From Salminus brasiliensis (lineage: Eukaryota; Chordata; Actinopteri; Characiformes; Bryconidae), in the NCBI RefSeq assembly GCF_030463535.1, contig NC_132893.1, positions 19,328,027 to 19,392,026 of the forward strand: a stretch of 64,000 nucleotides of DNA, given 5' to 3'. Positions 35,001 through 45,849 of this stretch are shown here, in pieces. Positions within the stretch are counted from its first letter, which is position 1, and every line of letters starts with the position of its first letter. Made by a program: the position numbers and the translations under genes. Under the pieces are notes generated by a model. That model made no database searches, was not told where the DNA came from, and saw only the letters and a program-made list of their open reading frames with translations.

Positions 35001-36476
35001 TGGGACTCTGAGGCTGTAAAATTTACATTTCTGTTAAGGACCTCTAGATTTAGTCAGGTGCTCAAAGGGATGTCCTCCCCATATTTACGATTAAGTTGGA
35101 ACTTTATGTAGAGTCCAAGGTTTCAAGTAGTTCTGGATTTCTCTTCGTAAGCATGTAATTGGGTCGTATTATTGGCAGGTCACATAGTGGCAGGTAAAAG
35201 GCTTAATCTTAATTTGACACCACTGTTAAAGGCTGGGTGGTGAAATGGAGAGAATCAATGAAGGTGAAAAGGAAAAATGATTTGTTATAAGGTGCTTTAG
35301 TCTAATGATTGCTTGGTGTTCACAATACTAAAACAACCATTCACCTTGTGTGTTGGGCAGGAGAATGGTGAGCGCGAGGCTGCAGAGAAGCGCCAACTGC
35401 AGCAGAGAGAGAGGGAGGCAGTGAACCGTGCTTCCAAGCGTCGTTCCATCACCACCTGCTCCGGACGCGATTCTGACACCGAGGTTTCAGCCCTGGAGTC
35501 TGTTCTGACCAACTTTCTCACAGAGCGTCCAGCTCGCAGGAGGCAGCCTTCCAACAGGGAAAACCCAGCAGAACTGTTGAACAGTAAGAAGCCTCTGGCC
35601 GAGACTTTAAAGACAGCCATTGATAGCCCTGCCAAAACGGCAAAGAATTCTGATGTTTCGGATGGTGAAGGACTCCAGAAACCAGACCAGAGCTTTCAAA
35701 CCAAAGAGGAGATACCCATTGTCATTGACAATCTTCAGACCCCTAAAAGCAGTGTGCGCAAGGCCGGTGGCCGCAGAAGCATCCTCATGAAGCAAAACCC
35801 TGTTGTTCCTGAGGAGGGTGACGACCAAGAGATAAAGCAGAAAGAAGCCGTTCAAGTCCCTGAAGCGTCCCGCAAGGTTCTGCGATACCAGACCAGCCGT
35901 GGCAGTCTGAACGGGGATCCTGCCCTAGAACGCCTTGAACCCTTAACTGTTGTCTCGTCTCCTGTCCAAAGAGAGATGCGGGACGAGGATCTGCCCTTAA
36001 ACGATCTGGAGTGCATGGGCTCACCCTGGACGGTCCTTAGCCCTCACATGACTCCCAGAAACACACCCCACCGCAGGCACTACTTCACTCCCGCCGCCAA
36101 GGACGAGGAACTGGACGACGGCGTGTGGGCGCTCCCCGACACGCCTGTTCGCTATAAACCCCCTTTACTAGCACACATGTGCAGGTCATACGAGCACAGC
36201 ATCTCTACCTCCGTGCTGACGGACGCAGGTGTAGGAACCTCTCAGTTATCAGACTGCCCCTCAGGCATCCCTTTGTTGAGGTCTGCCTCTGTGGGCTCTG
36301 AAGCCCCAGACTCCGCCCCCGGCTTCCGTTTGGGGGTCATCTTCCAGAGACGAAACGCACAAGAGCCTCCACCGACCAAAAGGCAGGAACCTTCCGCCCT
36401 GGTCAACTTCTTCAGGCGCTTTGGGGAAAGAGGAAGGCCCGCTTCAGTAGGGGACTCCCACAGAACCGACACCTAG
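25649..36476 (+). CDS. FH2-domain formin of the FHDC (inverted formin) type, eleven coding exons
   Basis: Formins nucleate and elongate actin filaments; FHDC1 in mammals also binds microtubules through its C-terminal part. The exons 25649-26080, 29365-29426, 30865-30964, 31082-31167, 31685-31785, 32066-32136, 32319-32426, 32526-32596, 33646-33763, 33851-34015 and 35361-36476 join in frame to 809 residues. An FH1 region with two tracts of eleven prolines (residues 32-42 and 46-56) comes first. The FH2 domain follows at about 73-440: [22 protein letters not shown], the core GNYMNAGGYAGRA, then [11 protein letters not shown] and [12 protein letters not shown]. There is no GTPase-binding/FH3 region before FH1, which defines the inverted layout. 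The C-terminal tail (about 440-809) is basic, Ser/Pro-rich and has no family name; it is shorter than that of human FHDC1. Fish have several FHDC paralogues and I cannot tell which this is. Confidence 0.93.
26081..29364 (+). other. FHDC formin intron
   Basis: This 3.3-kb intron holds a Tc1/mariner-derived MITE (26864-27077) and otherwise AT-rich, apparently unique DNA with T runs. No further exon is supported. Confidence 0.7.
26864..27077. mobile_element. Tc1/mariner-derived MITE
   Basis: The left end CTACACTATATGTCCAAATG, then TGGACACCCC, is answered by ACTTTTGTCCATACACTGTAG on the right, as inverted ends. About 214 bp, non-coding. A common fish short element. Confidence 0.75.
29365..29426 (+). 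CDS. FHDC formin coding exon
   Basis: It encodes [20 protein letters not shown], the FH2 segment that in FHDC1 reads ..[14 protein letters not shown]. The acceptor is ctggcag, the donor gtgaga, and it exits in phase 2. Confidence 0.93.
30519..30600. mobile_element. Tc1/mariner-derived MITE fragment
   Basis: ATACTACATGTTTGTGGACA, then CCCCTTCTAATGATGG, is the end of the same general family as 26864-27077. The other end is not clear. Confidence 0.5.
30865..30964 (+). CDS. FHDC formin coding exon
   Basis: It encodes [20 protein letters not shown] through LLPDDVE. The acceptor is ccctacag and the donor gtgagc. It completes the split Arg codon and ends in phase 0. Confidence 0.92.
31082..31167 (+). 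CDS. FHDC formin coding exon
   Basis: It encodes [20 protein letters not shown] through LVKIPG. The acceptor is gtttttag and the donor gtgagt, with phase 2 exit. Confidence 0.92.
31237..31490 (-). mobile_element. Truncated Tc1-like element, minus strand
   Basis: It begins with the family end CACCGATCAGCCATACCATTA, continues GTAGGTCCCCCTGGGGCCGCC and ends with GACCACTGCATGCTGGGAAC, then GGAGATGCTCTAG. Its second half matches 2420-2660. No coding frame survives. It sits in a formin intron, 195 bp before an exon. Confidence 0.75.
31685..31785 (+). CDS. FHDC formin coding exon
   Basis: It encodes [20 protein letters not shown] through TAAAN. The acceptor is cttccag and the donor gtattt, with phase 1 exit. 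It follows a Tc1 fragment in the preceding intron. Confidence 0.92.
32066..32136 (+). CDS. FHDC formin coding exon (FH2 core, part 1)
   Basis: It encodes [20 protein letters not shown], then MNA, containing the first half of the FH2 signature GNYMN. The acceptor is tttccag and the donor gtgagt. Confidence 0.93.
32319..32426 (+). CDS. FHDC formin coding exon (FH2 core, part 2)
   Basis: It encodes [20 protein letters not shown], then [16 protein letters not shown], the most conserved part of the FH2 domain. It has 36 whole codons, acceptor tgtttag and donor gtaatg. Confidence 0.95.
32526..32596 (+). CDS. FHDC formin coding exon
   Basis: It encodes [20 protein letters not shown], then EAS plus two bases. 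The acceptor is cctcag and the donor gtaact. The intron before it is only 99 bp. Confidence 0.92.
33247..33465 (+). mobile_element. tRNA-derived SINE
   Basis: The A box TGGCTCAGCGG and the B-box region GGGTTCGATACCC are followed by the body (CAGCAAGCTGCCACTGTTGT) and TG-rich tail. It lies in a formin intron in gene orientation. Confidence 0.85.
33646..33763 (+). CDS. FHDC formin coding exon
   Basis: It encodes [20 protein letters not shown] through NQMEEFLQ, a helical Lys/Glu-rich part of FH2. The acceptor is catcag and the donor gtaaga. The intron before it carries a SINE. Confidence 0.92.
33851..34015 (+). CDS. FHDC formin coding exon, end of FH2
   Basis: It encodes [20 protein letters not shown] through [10 protein letters not shown], with 55 whole codons. 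The acceptor is cgtatag and the donor gtgagc. The preceding intron is only 87 bp. Confidence 0.93.
34069..34878 (+). mobile_element. Tc1/mariner element with nearly perfect terminal inverted repeats
   Basis: The left end ACAGTCATGTGAAAAAGTT (34069-34087) is the inverse of AACTTTTTCACATGACCGT (34860-34878) with one mismatch. Inside, AAGCATGGAGGTGGAAATGT, then TGTAGTTTGGGGC, recalls the HGGG..VVWG motif of Tc1 transposases. The 810-bp body has no intact ORF. It is inserted in the last formin intron. Confidence 0.85.
35361..36476 (+). CDS. FHDC formin last coding exon (C-terminal tail)
   Basis: The acceptor is tgggcag. It encodes 371 residues from [19 protein letters not shown] to the terminal DSHRTDT, then TAG. 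The first part is a charged helix continuing FH2. The rest is Ser/Pro/Arg-rich, with two similar motifs near the end, RSASVGSE and RPASVGDS, and basic clusters such as KRRSI and GGRRSI. These could be kinase target sites; that is inference. Confidence 0.93.
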   Translation, partial: ENGEREAAEKRQLQQREREAVNRASKRRSITTCSGRDSDTEVSALESVLTNFLTERPARRRQPSNRENPAELLNSKKPLAETLKTAIDSPAKTAKNSDVSDGEGLQKPDQSFQTKEEIPIVIDNLQTPKSSVRKAGGRRSILMKQNPVVPEEGDDQEIKQKEAVQVPEASRKVLRYQTSRGSLNGDPALERLEPLTVVSSPVQREMRDEDLPLNDLECMGSPWTVLSPHMTPRNTPHRRHYFTPAAKDEELDDGVWALPDTPVRYKPPLLAHMCRSYEHSISTSVLTDAGVGTSQLSDCPSGIPLLRSASVGSEAPDSAPGFRLGVIFQRRNAQEPPPTKRQEPSALVNFFRRFGERGRPASVGDSHRTDT

Positions 36477-36830
36477 TCGGAAAAGGCGAATCCCAGCCCT
36501 GTTTTAAGTTTAACATTTGTCTGTTTTTAATCGTTTTGCTGTTGTGTAAACACACAGACCTCTCCTGTTTCACAATGCACGTTGTGGCGCAAAACAAATG
36601 TGGACTTGTTTTGGCAAATGATCATGGTGGCATTAGTGAATCCAGAACTGCTTATTTATTTACTATTATTTTCTTAACTTAATCTTTTTATGGTATTTTT
36701 AGTTTGTTGACTTTTATGCAGGTTACGTGTAAACGTGGTACTAAAATGATTATTAATCTGCTCCTTTTGTTTCTTAAAGCACACTATATTTTTATGTAAT
36801 AAAGTGTGATTTTTTTTCACATTAAATTGT
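36477..36830 (+). other. FHDC formin 3' untranslated region
   Basis: AT-rich non-coding DNA follows the stop and leads to the AATAAA at 36798, with GT- and T-rich sequence just downstream, giving a 3'UTR of about 340 bp. Confidence 0.75.
36798..36803 (+). promoter_or_regulatory. Polyadenylation signal of the FHDC formin gene
   Basis: AATAAA is followed at once by GTGTGATTTTTTTTC, a typical GU/U-rich downstream element. It lies 322 bp after the stop. Confidence 0.8.
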
Positions 36831-38560
36831 TTTTTTTTCCCTCACATATTTTACAATTAGTCTATTTGAAATGTCATTAACTACATAGCTATATGTAAAT
36901 ACGTCTGCCACACTAGTCAAAAATATGAAGTTACAATAGCCTTGTGTCCAATGGCACCACGAATAGGCACCAGACCCACTGCTTCTCTGGTCAGGAAGAA
37001 GCAGATGATCAATTGAATTGCATAACTGTGGACTTCAGGAGGGCACAATTGGCCATGCCCTTTCTGAGTGTTTGCCCATCATTAGAGAGCACAATCTACC
37101 CAATGTTTGCATCTGTTAGCTGCTGTGGTAAAGCTGTGGGACCTGGCATTAACTTCTGAGCAGGTCAGCCACCCAGGTAAAAAAGAGGAGAGAGAAGGGA
37201 CTTCAGGCATGTTCTTCCTCCCAAAATATATTCCTCAGTCACTGGCTGCCACACAACCCCAAAGCATGGTAGGTTCTTTAATGCTTTGGGAGGGGGCCTC
37301 CTTGCCAACTGTACATTTTCACTTCATCATGGCACTGCATGCGTTTCCAAAAAGCCTGTTTCTTAAATATTTGTTTGAACACTTCAAATGCTTTATTGCT
37401 TTTTGTGTTGTGGTTGATGTTTCCTTCTAATGATGCTTTCATGCTATTTGTGCTGCACAGTAGAGTACATCTGTCAGCTAATCCTTTCTGCAGGTACTTT
37501 GCAGTCATTCAGTAGCTTGCTTTTCTTCTGTGTCCAGCAGACAAGCGGTTCTGTCCGAGAATTCTGTCTGCTTTGTAAGCATCAGTTAGCTCAGCGCTGC
37601 TTGAAGGAGCCCTTGATCGTGGTGTGTTGGCACTAGGTTTGAAGAGTTGCTAACTGTTTTCTTAAACTTTTTTTTTTTTTTTTTTTTCTCCAGTATGAGG
37701 AATCATGGAAGAATCGTATGCAAGTGTTTGGATACAGGCCAAAAAGGTTTCTGCAAATGTTTAGGCTTATGTTTTCTATCACAATGTTGAGACCATGTCA
37801 CACTTTGAGATTATCTTGAATTCTCCTAAATTATGTATCCGTTTTTCCTTATACTCTTTTCTGGTTATTAACCAGGTCTGTGCTTTCCCCAGGGTCGTGT
37901 GCAAGGTTGTCGCGTTGGCGTGATGAGCATGGAACTGTAAGGAGAGCCGATTCCAAGTCAGTACTGATATGGCCTCTCAACAAGGCCTGATGTATAACCT
38001 CATATTTCCAGTCCCTCCTGCAAGCCTCTATTGTTTCCCTGCTTTCTTGCTCTTTCCCTCTTTTGAGATGGATTGGGATGGAATCTGGGGGCATTTGCAC
38101 TGTTGCCTAGGAAACGGTGTTGTTTACAGCATGCTCTCATTTGGCCAGTGTCACAGTGAAATAATACCCCCTCGGAAAACAGTGTCCTCACACAGACTCC
38201 TCTTTCATGCAGAACCAGTGCCCGTCCAACTCCTCCACAGAACAGCCTCAGTCTGCTTCTGTTCTTGTGATGTAGTTCAGGAGCTGAGGAAGCCTCAGAA
38301 CAGTGACCGCTTAAGACGCGAAACTGCTCAAACATTTAATGATGCTCTTTTAGTCATTAGTGTAAGGCAGTCGTACCTGCTGTGAACAAATGACTGCTGT
38401 AGTTCTGGCAAAGACCTTGGCCATTTTTAGTAGATTGTAAACTGTGGTCAATCCGTTTCTACGTATTAGCTTGGTGTGTTTTCGGCTGTGGTGATACTTG
38501 ACGTCTCCTGCTAGACTCCTCTGATCATAACAGATCAACTGCATTGTTTTGTTGAGTGTG
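36830..38560. other. Intergenic, no gene recognised
   Basis: Scattered open frames up to 138 residues match nothing known. There is a 24-bp T run near 37668-37688. No repeats of the families described elsewhere are obvious. Confidence 0.6.
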
Positions 38561-38702
38561 TGTGTCAGAGGGCGGAGGAGCAAGACGGACACTTGAGCTG
38601 GAACAGAGAGGAATGAACTTGCACTACAGGATCACATGAGAAGGCCACTTGGAGGGCTTTGAGTTTCGACTCCTACACTGGGCATGACCTGCTTGTTTAA
38701 AG
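38560..38702 (+). other. Candidate untranslated exon of a downstream gene
   Basis: The segment includes GGGCGGAGGAGCAAGACGGA and ends TTTAAAG followed by the consensus donor GTGAGT. No long frame is open through it. It shares TAC.CTGGGCATGACCT with the candidate exon at 41259-41327. The 5' boundary is unknown. Confidence 0.3.
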
Positions 38703-39149
38703 GTGAGTCAACTTTTCTATTGATTCTTTGTTTATTGTATGTATGTATGTTTGTATTTATCAATTTTTAAATCTAATTGTTTCTCAGTTTAATGTTGTAG
38801 TGGGGGATCTTGGGCGATATCTAGAACCCTGATCAACCTCAAGTTGGTTGTTACAGATTTGGCATCATTAGACCTGGACCTAGACCTCCATTTTTGACAG
38901 TATTTTTGTTTTTATTGGTCCATTACAACTAATCTAATGTAGATATTATAATTTAAAGTATTGGGACACTTGTTCATTTATTATTTCTTCCCAAATCAAT
39001 GCTATTAAGAGTTTGTCCTGCTGTTGTTGGAGTAACTGAAAGACAGAGCGTTGCTGTTATAATTAGATTGCCTTCAGGGAAAGCAAAATTGCCACCCTAA
39101 CCTTATCCCTTAACTCGATCCAGAAGTATTAGATGGCAAACAATAATTC

Positions 39150-39320
39150 CAGAGGCCACAGTTCCACTGTTCCACAGCTCAATGCTGGAGGGCTTTGTAC
39201 CTATCCCTCTATCCCATGCCTGGCATGTGTGTGCAAGCTATGGGTGCATTCATTAGAAGGGGTGTCCACAAACATTTGGACCAATGGTGTGTCCATACAA
39301 GGGCTCCACTCCCTAGCATT
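39150..39320. mobile_element. Tc1/mariner-derived MITE fragment
   Basis: CATTAGAAGGGGTGTCCACA, then AACATTTGG, is the inverse of the ends at 26.87 and 30.52 kb, preceded by CACAGCTCAATGCTGGAGGG typical of the family. Confidence 0.6.
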
Positions 39321-40138
39321 ATTATATATATTTTTTTTTTATTACATAATTTTAATTCGTCCCATTTTTGCCAATTTCAGCATGCCAACATTTTGCGTAA
39401 TTATAAATTAAGTTGGGTACACAGTGTTAATAATGCACAGCATCACCCTTTCCCTTGCCTTTCACAACTTCACTACAGCAAGGGCGAAGAGCTGCTTCAC
39501 CACCAAAAACCTGAGGCTTGGAAGCTTCAAACAAGGCATTGAGTAGGTGAATGTTAAAGACTCCATTAACTAAACAAATGCTATGTAGGCATGTTGACCT
39601 TTCAGTTGTGTTTTAAGCAGAGGGTGGAAACCGAGGGCCAGAGTCTAGTCTAGCAGAAGTTTGCTGACTTCTCTGCTCTGAAGCAACTAAACCTGGTAAA
39701 TATCTGCTTAACTTGGGTGTGTAGAAATCCGGCCTTCCAGGACTGTTTTTAAAATTTTCTGTGGCCAGTTTGGGCTTGAAGCTTTAGACCAGGACTGCCC
39801 AAAGAGTGTCCCATAGGCCATAGTTCACCCATTAAAATGTTTGATTTGGATCATCAGAAAGTTCTTAATTCCACCCACTCACTCGGTGATAACTTATTTG
39901 TCTTTTGTTTTTTAATTATCAATTAATTATTTTGGGATTTAAGTTCATTTTCTACTATTATTTAAGGATAAATTATTTCAGTATTTTACAGACGTTAAGC
40001 ACTTTTGGTAACAATTTAGTATTATTTTTTTAAGCTGTCATAGTCTTTTTATTGTAGCCTATGTTTCTTTTTAGCTCTGTTTTTAAACCCTTCCCAGGCC
40101 GAAAAGTTTTTTGCCTTTAATCTGACCATATGAAATGT

Positions 40139-40440
40139 ACACCGATCAGCCATACACCTTGTTTATATACTAATTTTCCACTTCATCAGCTCCACTGACC
40201 ATATAGGAGCACTCTGTAGTTCTGTAATTCCTGTAGTCCATCTGTTTCTCTGCATACTTTATAAGCCTCCCCTCACCCTGTTCTTCAATAGTCAGAAACT
40301 TCACTGAGCAGGTAGTATTTGGGTGGTGGGTCGTTCTCAGTACTGCAGAGACACTGACATGGTGGTGGTGTTGGTGTGTGTTGCGCTGGTACCAGTGGAT
40401 CAGATGTAGCAGTGTGGTGTAAATAATTCAAGCACCAATT
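40139..40440. mobile_element. Fragment of the foldback-like element, one arm
   Basis: It begins with the ACACCGATCAGCCATACACC end. CAGCTCCACTGACCATATAG, then CTCTGCATACTTTATAAGCC and GAGCAGGTAGTATTTGGGTG, match the left arm of 21160-21745. Only one arm plus the middle (GTGGATCAGATGTAGCAGTG) is present. Confidence 0.65.
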
Positions 40441-41258
40441 ATCTAATCCAAGTACATTTAAAGTGGCTGTGATTTAAGATATGTATTTAAGCAGACACCC
40501 CTTCTAATGAATGCATTCAGCCTACTGGAACCATGTCTAATAAGTGAGATGGTCTAGAGGGGTGTAAAGCCCCCCAGTGGAACTGTGTTCTCAGGAATGA
40601 TGTAGATTGTAGGATACTTTTAGAATGAGGTGGGGATGGGGTGGGGTGGTGACCATCCAGCATCCTGACCTCACTAACGCTCTTTTCGCTGAATGTGGTA
40701 GTGCTCCAGAATCTACTAGAAAGGCTTCTTCCTTGGACAGTGGAGACAGTTTTCAACAAAAGCAGGATAAACTCATTTTTAATACCCTTGAGATCGGAAG
40801 AAACAATAAATTGTCTTTGTCTTGAAAATCATCTTGTTTTAAAATGGGTGCTATTTCATTTACAGTTAATGCTACTTTTGACACAAGGCGTAATGCAGAG
40901 TTCATCTTAAGCACCAGTAGATGTCACCAGAGAACAGCCATTAACAAAAATACTGCATATGTGGGAACTGTTTACAGTATTTCATTTGCAGAAAAGAATT
41001 CCTTGTTCTTGGAGTCAGTTATTCCATATATTTCACATCCAATAATGGTCAGACACATTTATCTCCATCTTTCTTTCTTTTTTTCTTTCTTTCACCCCCT
41101 AACCCTTTCACTACTTAAATTTGCATCACACAACCTTGTGGCACTCCACCAAATCTGGTTAATCTCTGATGGAAAAATAGAAGTCTGAGCCAGTTTTAAA
41201 TGGTTGTTCACTTAGGTAAGTTACTGAAGTTGGTAACTCCTTCCGACTTTGTTTACAG

Positions 41259-41327
41259 TCCACCCTCCAGAACACTTGGAATTCATACCCTGGGCATGAC
41301 CTCCAACACAGCGGGCAGAATGGTTGG
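41259..41327 (+). other. Candidate 69-bp exon
   Basis: The acceptor gtttacag and donor gtaagt bound a 69-bp segment open in one frame (23 codons, including SYPGHDLQHSG). No known protein is matched. It may be an untranslated exon of the next gene on the + strand. Confidence 0.3.
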
Positions 41328-42090
41328 GTAAGTTGAGATGATAAGCTTGTTAAGATGTAGACTAATAACTGCTAAACTCCAGAAATCCAAATTACAATTT
41401 CACTAAAGAAAAAACAAAAAACAACCCAGACGTCCACATTTTGCACCGAGGCTTACAAAGGGATTAATTAACAGAGACCTCTGTTCAGGATCATTTTTCT
41501 CCAATCATTATCCCCCTCCACAGTGGAATTCATGAGCCCGGCATACTTTCCTAAATGAATACTTAAGCAGAGGAGGCGAGGTGGAAATTAAACGGGAAGT
41601 AATGGAGGATGGAGTGGAGGTCAGTGTTTGAGTGTGTGCCCCGTGGACAGTTATCAAGAGGCTATGACTTGTGGAAATGACTCAGTGAGAGCATGTTCTA
41701 GAAGCTCTCATCAGGAGTGTTTTTTAAAGGGAAGGTTGTAGTTGTTGGTCGGACTTTGCTCATATAACATATTGTGCTGTGTGGTAGCCAAGACTGTTTA
41801 GGCCATTATGTACACCACATAAGTTTGAGGGCTGATTGTTGCTTCTACATAGCTGGTGCTATGTAGAATTCTTTAAAGAACTATGTGAACTATTTTCCAA
41901 AAAAACTCTTCATCATATTTTCAGTTGATTTTTACATTTCTTTCAGAAAATCTAAATCTTGTGGAGGTTTAAAACTGAATGCTTTACATCTGAGCCAGCG
42001 AATTATGCAGAAATCCACATTTTCTGAACTGTAAACGGTAATTCATCTTGGTTTTGTGTGAACAGTTTCACTACAGAGAAACTTAATAAC

Positions 42091-42490
42091 TCAGTTTTAT
42101 TTATAAATAATTTATTTGTACAGCGCTTTTTACAACTGGTGTTGGTCACAAAGCAGCTTAAACAATCAGTAATTAGTAAAAGACAAGAAATCAACCATCT
42201 AAGAAGACATGAACCTCCAGTGAGCAAGCAAACAGCGAGAGTGGCAAGGAAAAACTCCCTCAGAGCTGGAGGAAGAAACCTTGGGAGGAACCAAAACTCA
42301 CAAGGGGCGGTGGGGGACGTCTTCCTCTGGTCAGAACTATGTATCAATTATTGATAATAGTTACCAAACTACCAAGACTGTGTTACTGCTCAGGTGTGCT
42401 GATGGAGTCCATTTAGATTTTAACATGGTCATTAGACAGGTAGCAGTGGCAGGAGGGTGTGCAGCTGGTCTGGCATTTTGGTGGTAGGAA
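42091..42490 (+). repeat. Teleost interspersed repeat, copy 2
   Basis: It has the same landmarks as 20450-20800 (ATTTATTTGTACAGCGCTTT, CACAAAGCAGCTTAAA, AACATGGTCATTAGACAGGT) plus a middle part GGAAAAACTCCCTCAGAGCT, then GGAGGAAGAAACC, common in fish dispersed repeats. Confidence 0.75.
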
Positions 42491-42499
42491 CCAGAAACT

Positions 42500-45390
42500 G
42501 CAGTGTCTACAACACAAACCTTTTTGTTTTTACTCTCTGAAAACAGCAGTGACCTACACAAGTCTGCCTGTGGAGTTTAACCCGAAACTTGGCTCCTAAA
42601 TGTCTGTTCCAGCCTATCTAATCATTCTAATACTTAGAAATATGTATATATCATATTTTTCATATAACCAGTGAACCCATTTCTAGAACAAAATGATTAT
42701 GTATTTAAATAATTCTATTTATATACTTTAAGTGCAATAGAATTGTTGTGATCAGTAAACATTTTACAGTTAAAATCCACATGCAACAGAAGACATCATG
42801 TGACCTCTATCACAATAAGGAAAACTGCTTATGAGCTGCTCAATTAATTTAACTCATTTCATTAGTTTGAACGCTATTTAAAATTGACTATGGGTTAATG
42901 TGCAATACTTCTGATTGTCAAATGGTCCCTAAAGAAAAGTTTGTTCAAAAACCATGTTACCCCTGAACATCCTGTAAAAACTTTCCCAACAAAAATAAAA
43001 CTTTCTTAATAAATAAATTAATCAAATAATGAAAAAATAAATATGTCTTAAGCCTCTGACATCTCTCAAAAGTAAAGCAACCACAGGTCTAGAGCCTCTG
43101 TTGGCTGGTTGCAGTATGATGTGTAGCTACCTGTTCTAATATTGACCCAGTTTGTATTTCTTAAGTAATGTTATTGTGCTCATGTACTTAGGAAATAAGT
43201 GAGAGACTGTCTGCAAGATCTGCATTGCACCCTTTCTGTTTATTACATGGAGTAGCTGAGTTGTATTATAACTTGCATGACCTACACTTTTACTGTTGAT
43301 CCTTTTATACTTACTGGACAAACTGGGAATCCAAAAGACCACTTTGCTTCTGTGCTGTAAGCTCAATGAAGGCGGTCTGAGACACGCTTGGTCTGGGAGA
43401 AGGGAGTGGGTCTACTAAATGAATAGACGAGTCTGACTCTACCCTGGCCTACTGCACAGACTCTATTTGCAAATTCCACAACATGGCGGACAGTTCTGGC
43501 TTTATTTCTACTGAACAGAGGATATCATTGGTCAGGCCAGGTGTTAATGACCATTTTATGCAAAAACGTTTAGAGGCCTTAATCAATTTAAATTCTTCCT
43601 AGATTTCTTTAGAATGGGGCATTCCACACCAAACCACTCTACATTACTCGCTTATGTTTAATCATGTCCTTTAGATGACTTTAGACTTAGAGATGCCTTT
43701 AAGACGAGGTTAATTATTAAACGGTGCCCTTACTAAAAGACCCTTGAATATTTAGGGACCTGTTATCTTTGCAAGGTATAAGACCTGTGAAACTAACCTA
43801 CCAACCAAACAAGGCTGATATCTTCAGTTTTCCTTTAGTTGGTCAAATAGTTTGTATGTGTTCAGCGAATGTGAACATGAAGTAAGGCAGGCCTGGAAGG
43901 AGCTTATACTGTTGTAAGTGAACTCTGATCCAGAGATGATTAGTGCGGTCTAAGCTTCAAAATAAGCCTTTAATCTTTCAGACCCATTCGGAATACAATA
44001 GGCTCATTAAAGCAAACAAAGGCGCCAGTGCTCTAACCTCCACTGACTCCTGTGAACAGCGGAGCATTCACATGCTATTTGCTAGTAAAGTAAGACTAGA
44101 CTGAGGACATAACTTAATAGCACTTAACAGCTACCTGGTGGTCATACAGTATTTAGGAAAACTGCTCAGACTACCAGAATGTCTTTGTTTTGTAATGTAG
44201 AGGCGCTTGGGATGCCCCTTTTGTCTGTATAAATAGCAGGTCTTAGAGCAACGCTATGCAATTTTTGCAGCTTAAAAATTGTTGTGATGCTCCATTGACT
44301 TGTAAAAGCAAGAATAGCCTTGCTTGGCTTAGCAAGCTGCTATCTGCACTATATAACTTTGGTGAAGCGGGCAGGACAACATTTGCCGAACTGCATACTG
44401 CTGCTTTAAATGAAACAGTGAAAGAAACAGGACTTTTTTTTTTTTTTTTTTTTTTTTTGTAGACTCAAAACCTGACAGATCCAGAATTCCTTTTTAGTGT
44501 TTAGTGGTGCATGGTGTCTGATCAGTCTTCACAAAAACTAATGCTGTATGTAAAGCAATCCAAAAACATTCCTTATTCATTTTATATGGTTAAATCTGAT
44601 TTAAAGTGCTAATTCTGTTAACAGATTTATGTAGTCTTTGCTGTATATGCATGATCAAACTTGCGTCCAGCTGGAGAGCATATGTATTTGAGCAATAATT
44701 ACAGCTGTTTGCGTTAGCCTAGTGCTAAATGGGCTAAGTAAATAAATAAAAATAATAGCTACCATTACATTGTTTACATACTGACATTTTCCTCATCTGC
44801 AGTTTCACTATGGACAGTTAATTGATCCCTCAAAAGAAATTTCCTGGCCCAGGTTTTGAAAGCAAAGTGGTCAGCATGCGTGTAGGCAGTTTTATTAGCT
44901 GAGATGTCGTATTTAAGGTTTAGGGGGCAATGTAGGAATTTATGCTGGACTGTGCTTAACTATGACCTAATGCTAGCCAGTCAGAAGGGGAGGAGGACGC
45001 CTTTGGAAATAAGCTACTCAGGAGTAACACTGTTCACATTATATTCTTCAAACTGTTTTCTCTCCTAGGTGGCCCACAAAAACTAACAGGGTCTTATTTT
45101 ACAGTTTGTGGGTTGGTAGGTACTTCAGAGACCTGTTTGTTTTGAATGTTATCTTTTACTTTTTTTTTTTTTTTTCTTGAATTTTTCTTTAATTTTGGGA
45201 AGTAGATGATTTTACAATATTTAAAAACATCTATGAAAAAACTGCCATAGTACATATATTCAGCGGTGTCTCTTTCTTATTAAAGTCACATATTCAAATA
45301 ATCACATTGTTGCCTAAACATGATCACTGTTCAATGAAAAACCTGCATCTCCGAAATAGCAACTTCACAGGAGAAGCAAAAACTAATGTT
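42500..45390. other. Intergenic, no gene recognised
   Basis: AT-rich DNA with a 21-bp T run near 44436 and a fragment word (TTCCACACCAAACCACTC, 43622) shared with other sites. No exon or RNA gene is supported. Confidence 0.6.
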
Positions 45391-45399
45391 ATTTCAAGT

Positions 45400-45842
45400 C
45401 ATTTTAGGGCATTTCTATTGGTCCATTCATCCATTCGACTTATTTGTCCAGACTAGCACTGGCTTCCTGTAGCTGTAGCTGCTCGACTTGACCCGCCATC
45501 CCTTAAGATCCATGGAAGACCAGCATCTAGGCTTTTTTTCTGTCCTGGCACAGAAGTGGTGGAACGAACTTTCCATGGGTATCTGAACAGCAGAGTCGCT
45601 TGCTGTCTACAATTCGCCCAAGTACTCTTGGAAGAGGTGGGTCTTCAGTCTGCGTTTGAAGTGTTGAGTACTGTGGTCTCTTCTGTGGGCTTTTGTATTT
45701 AGTAGCATCTAAGCTTGGAGGCATTATTTGAATCCTAGTCTATACAAACTAGCTAAGGGTGTTTTCTGAGTGAATAGTGAAGCCCTTTTGTAAGTCGCTC
45801 TGGATAAGAACATCTGCTAAATGCCTTAAATGTAAATGTACA
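45400..45842 (+). mobile_element. 3' end of a non-LTR retrotransposon
   Basis: The block ends GTAAGTCGCTCTGGATAAGA, then CATCTGCTAAATGCC, followed by a short TAAATG(TAAATG) tail, the recognised 3' end of a widespread fish LINE. Upstream are decayed ORF3'-like words (CTGGCACAGAAGTGGTGGAA). The LINE clade is not assigned. Confidence 0.7.
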
Positions 45843-45849
45843 GGGTTCA

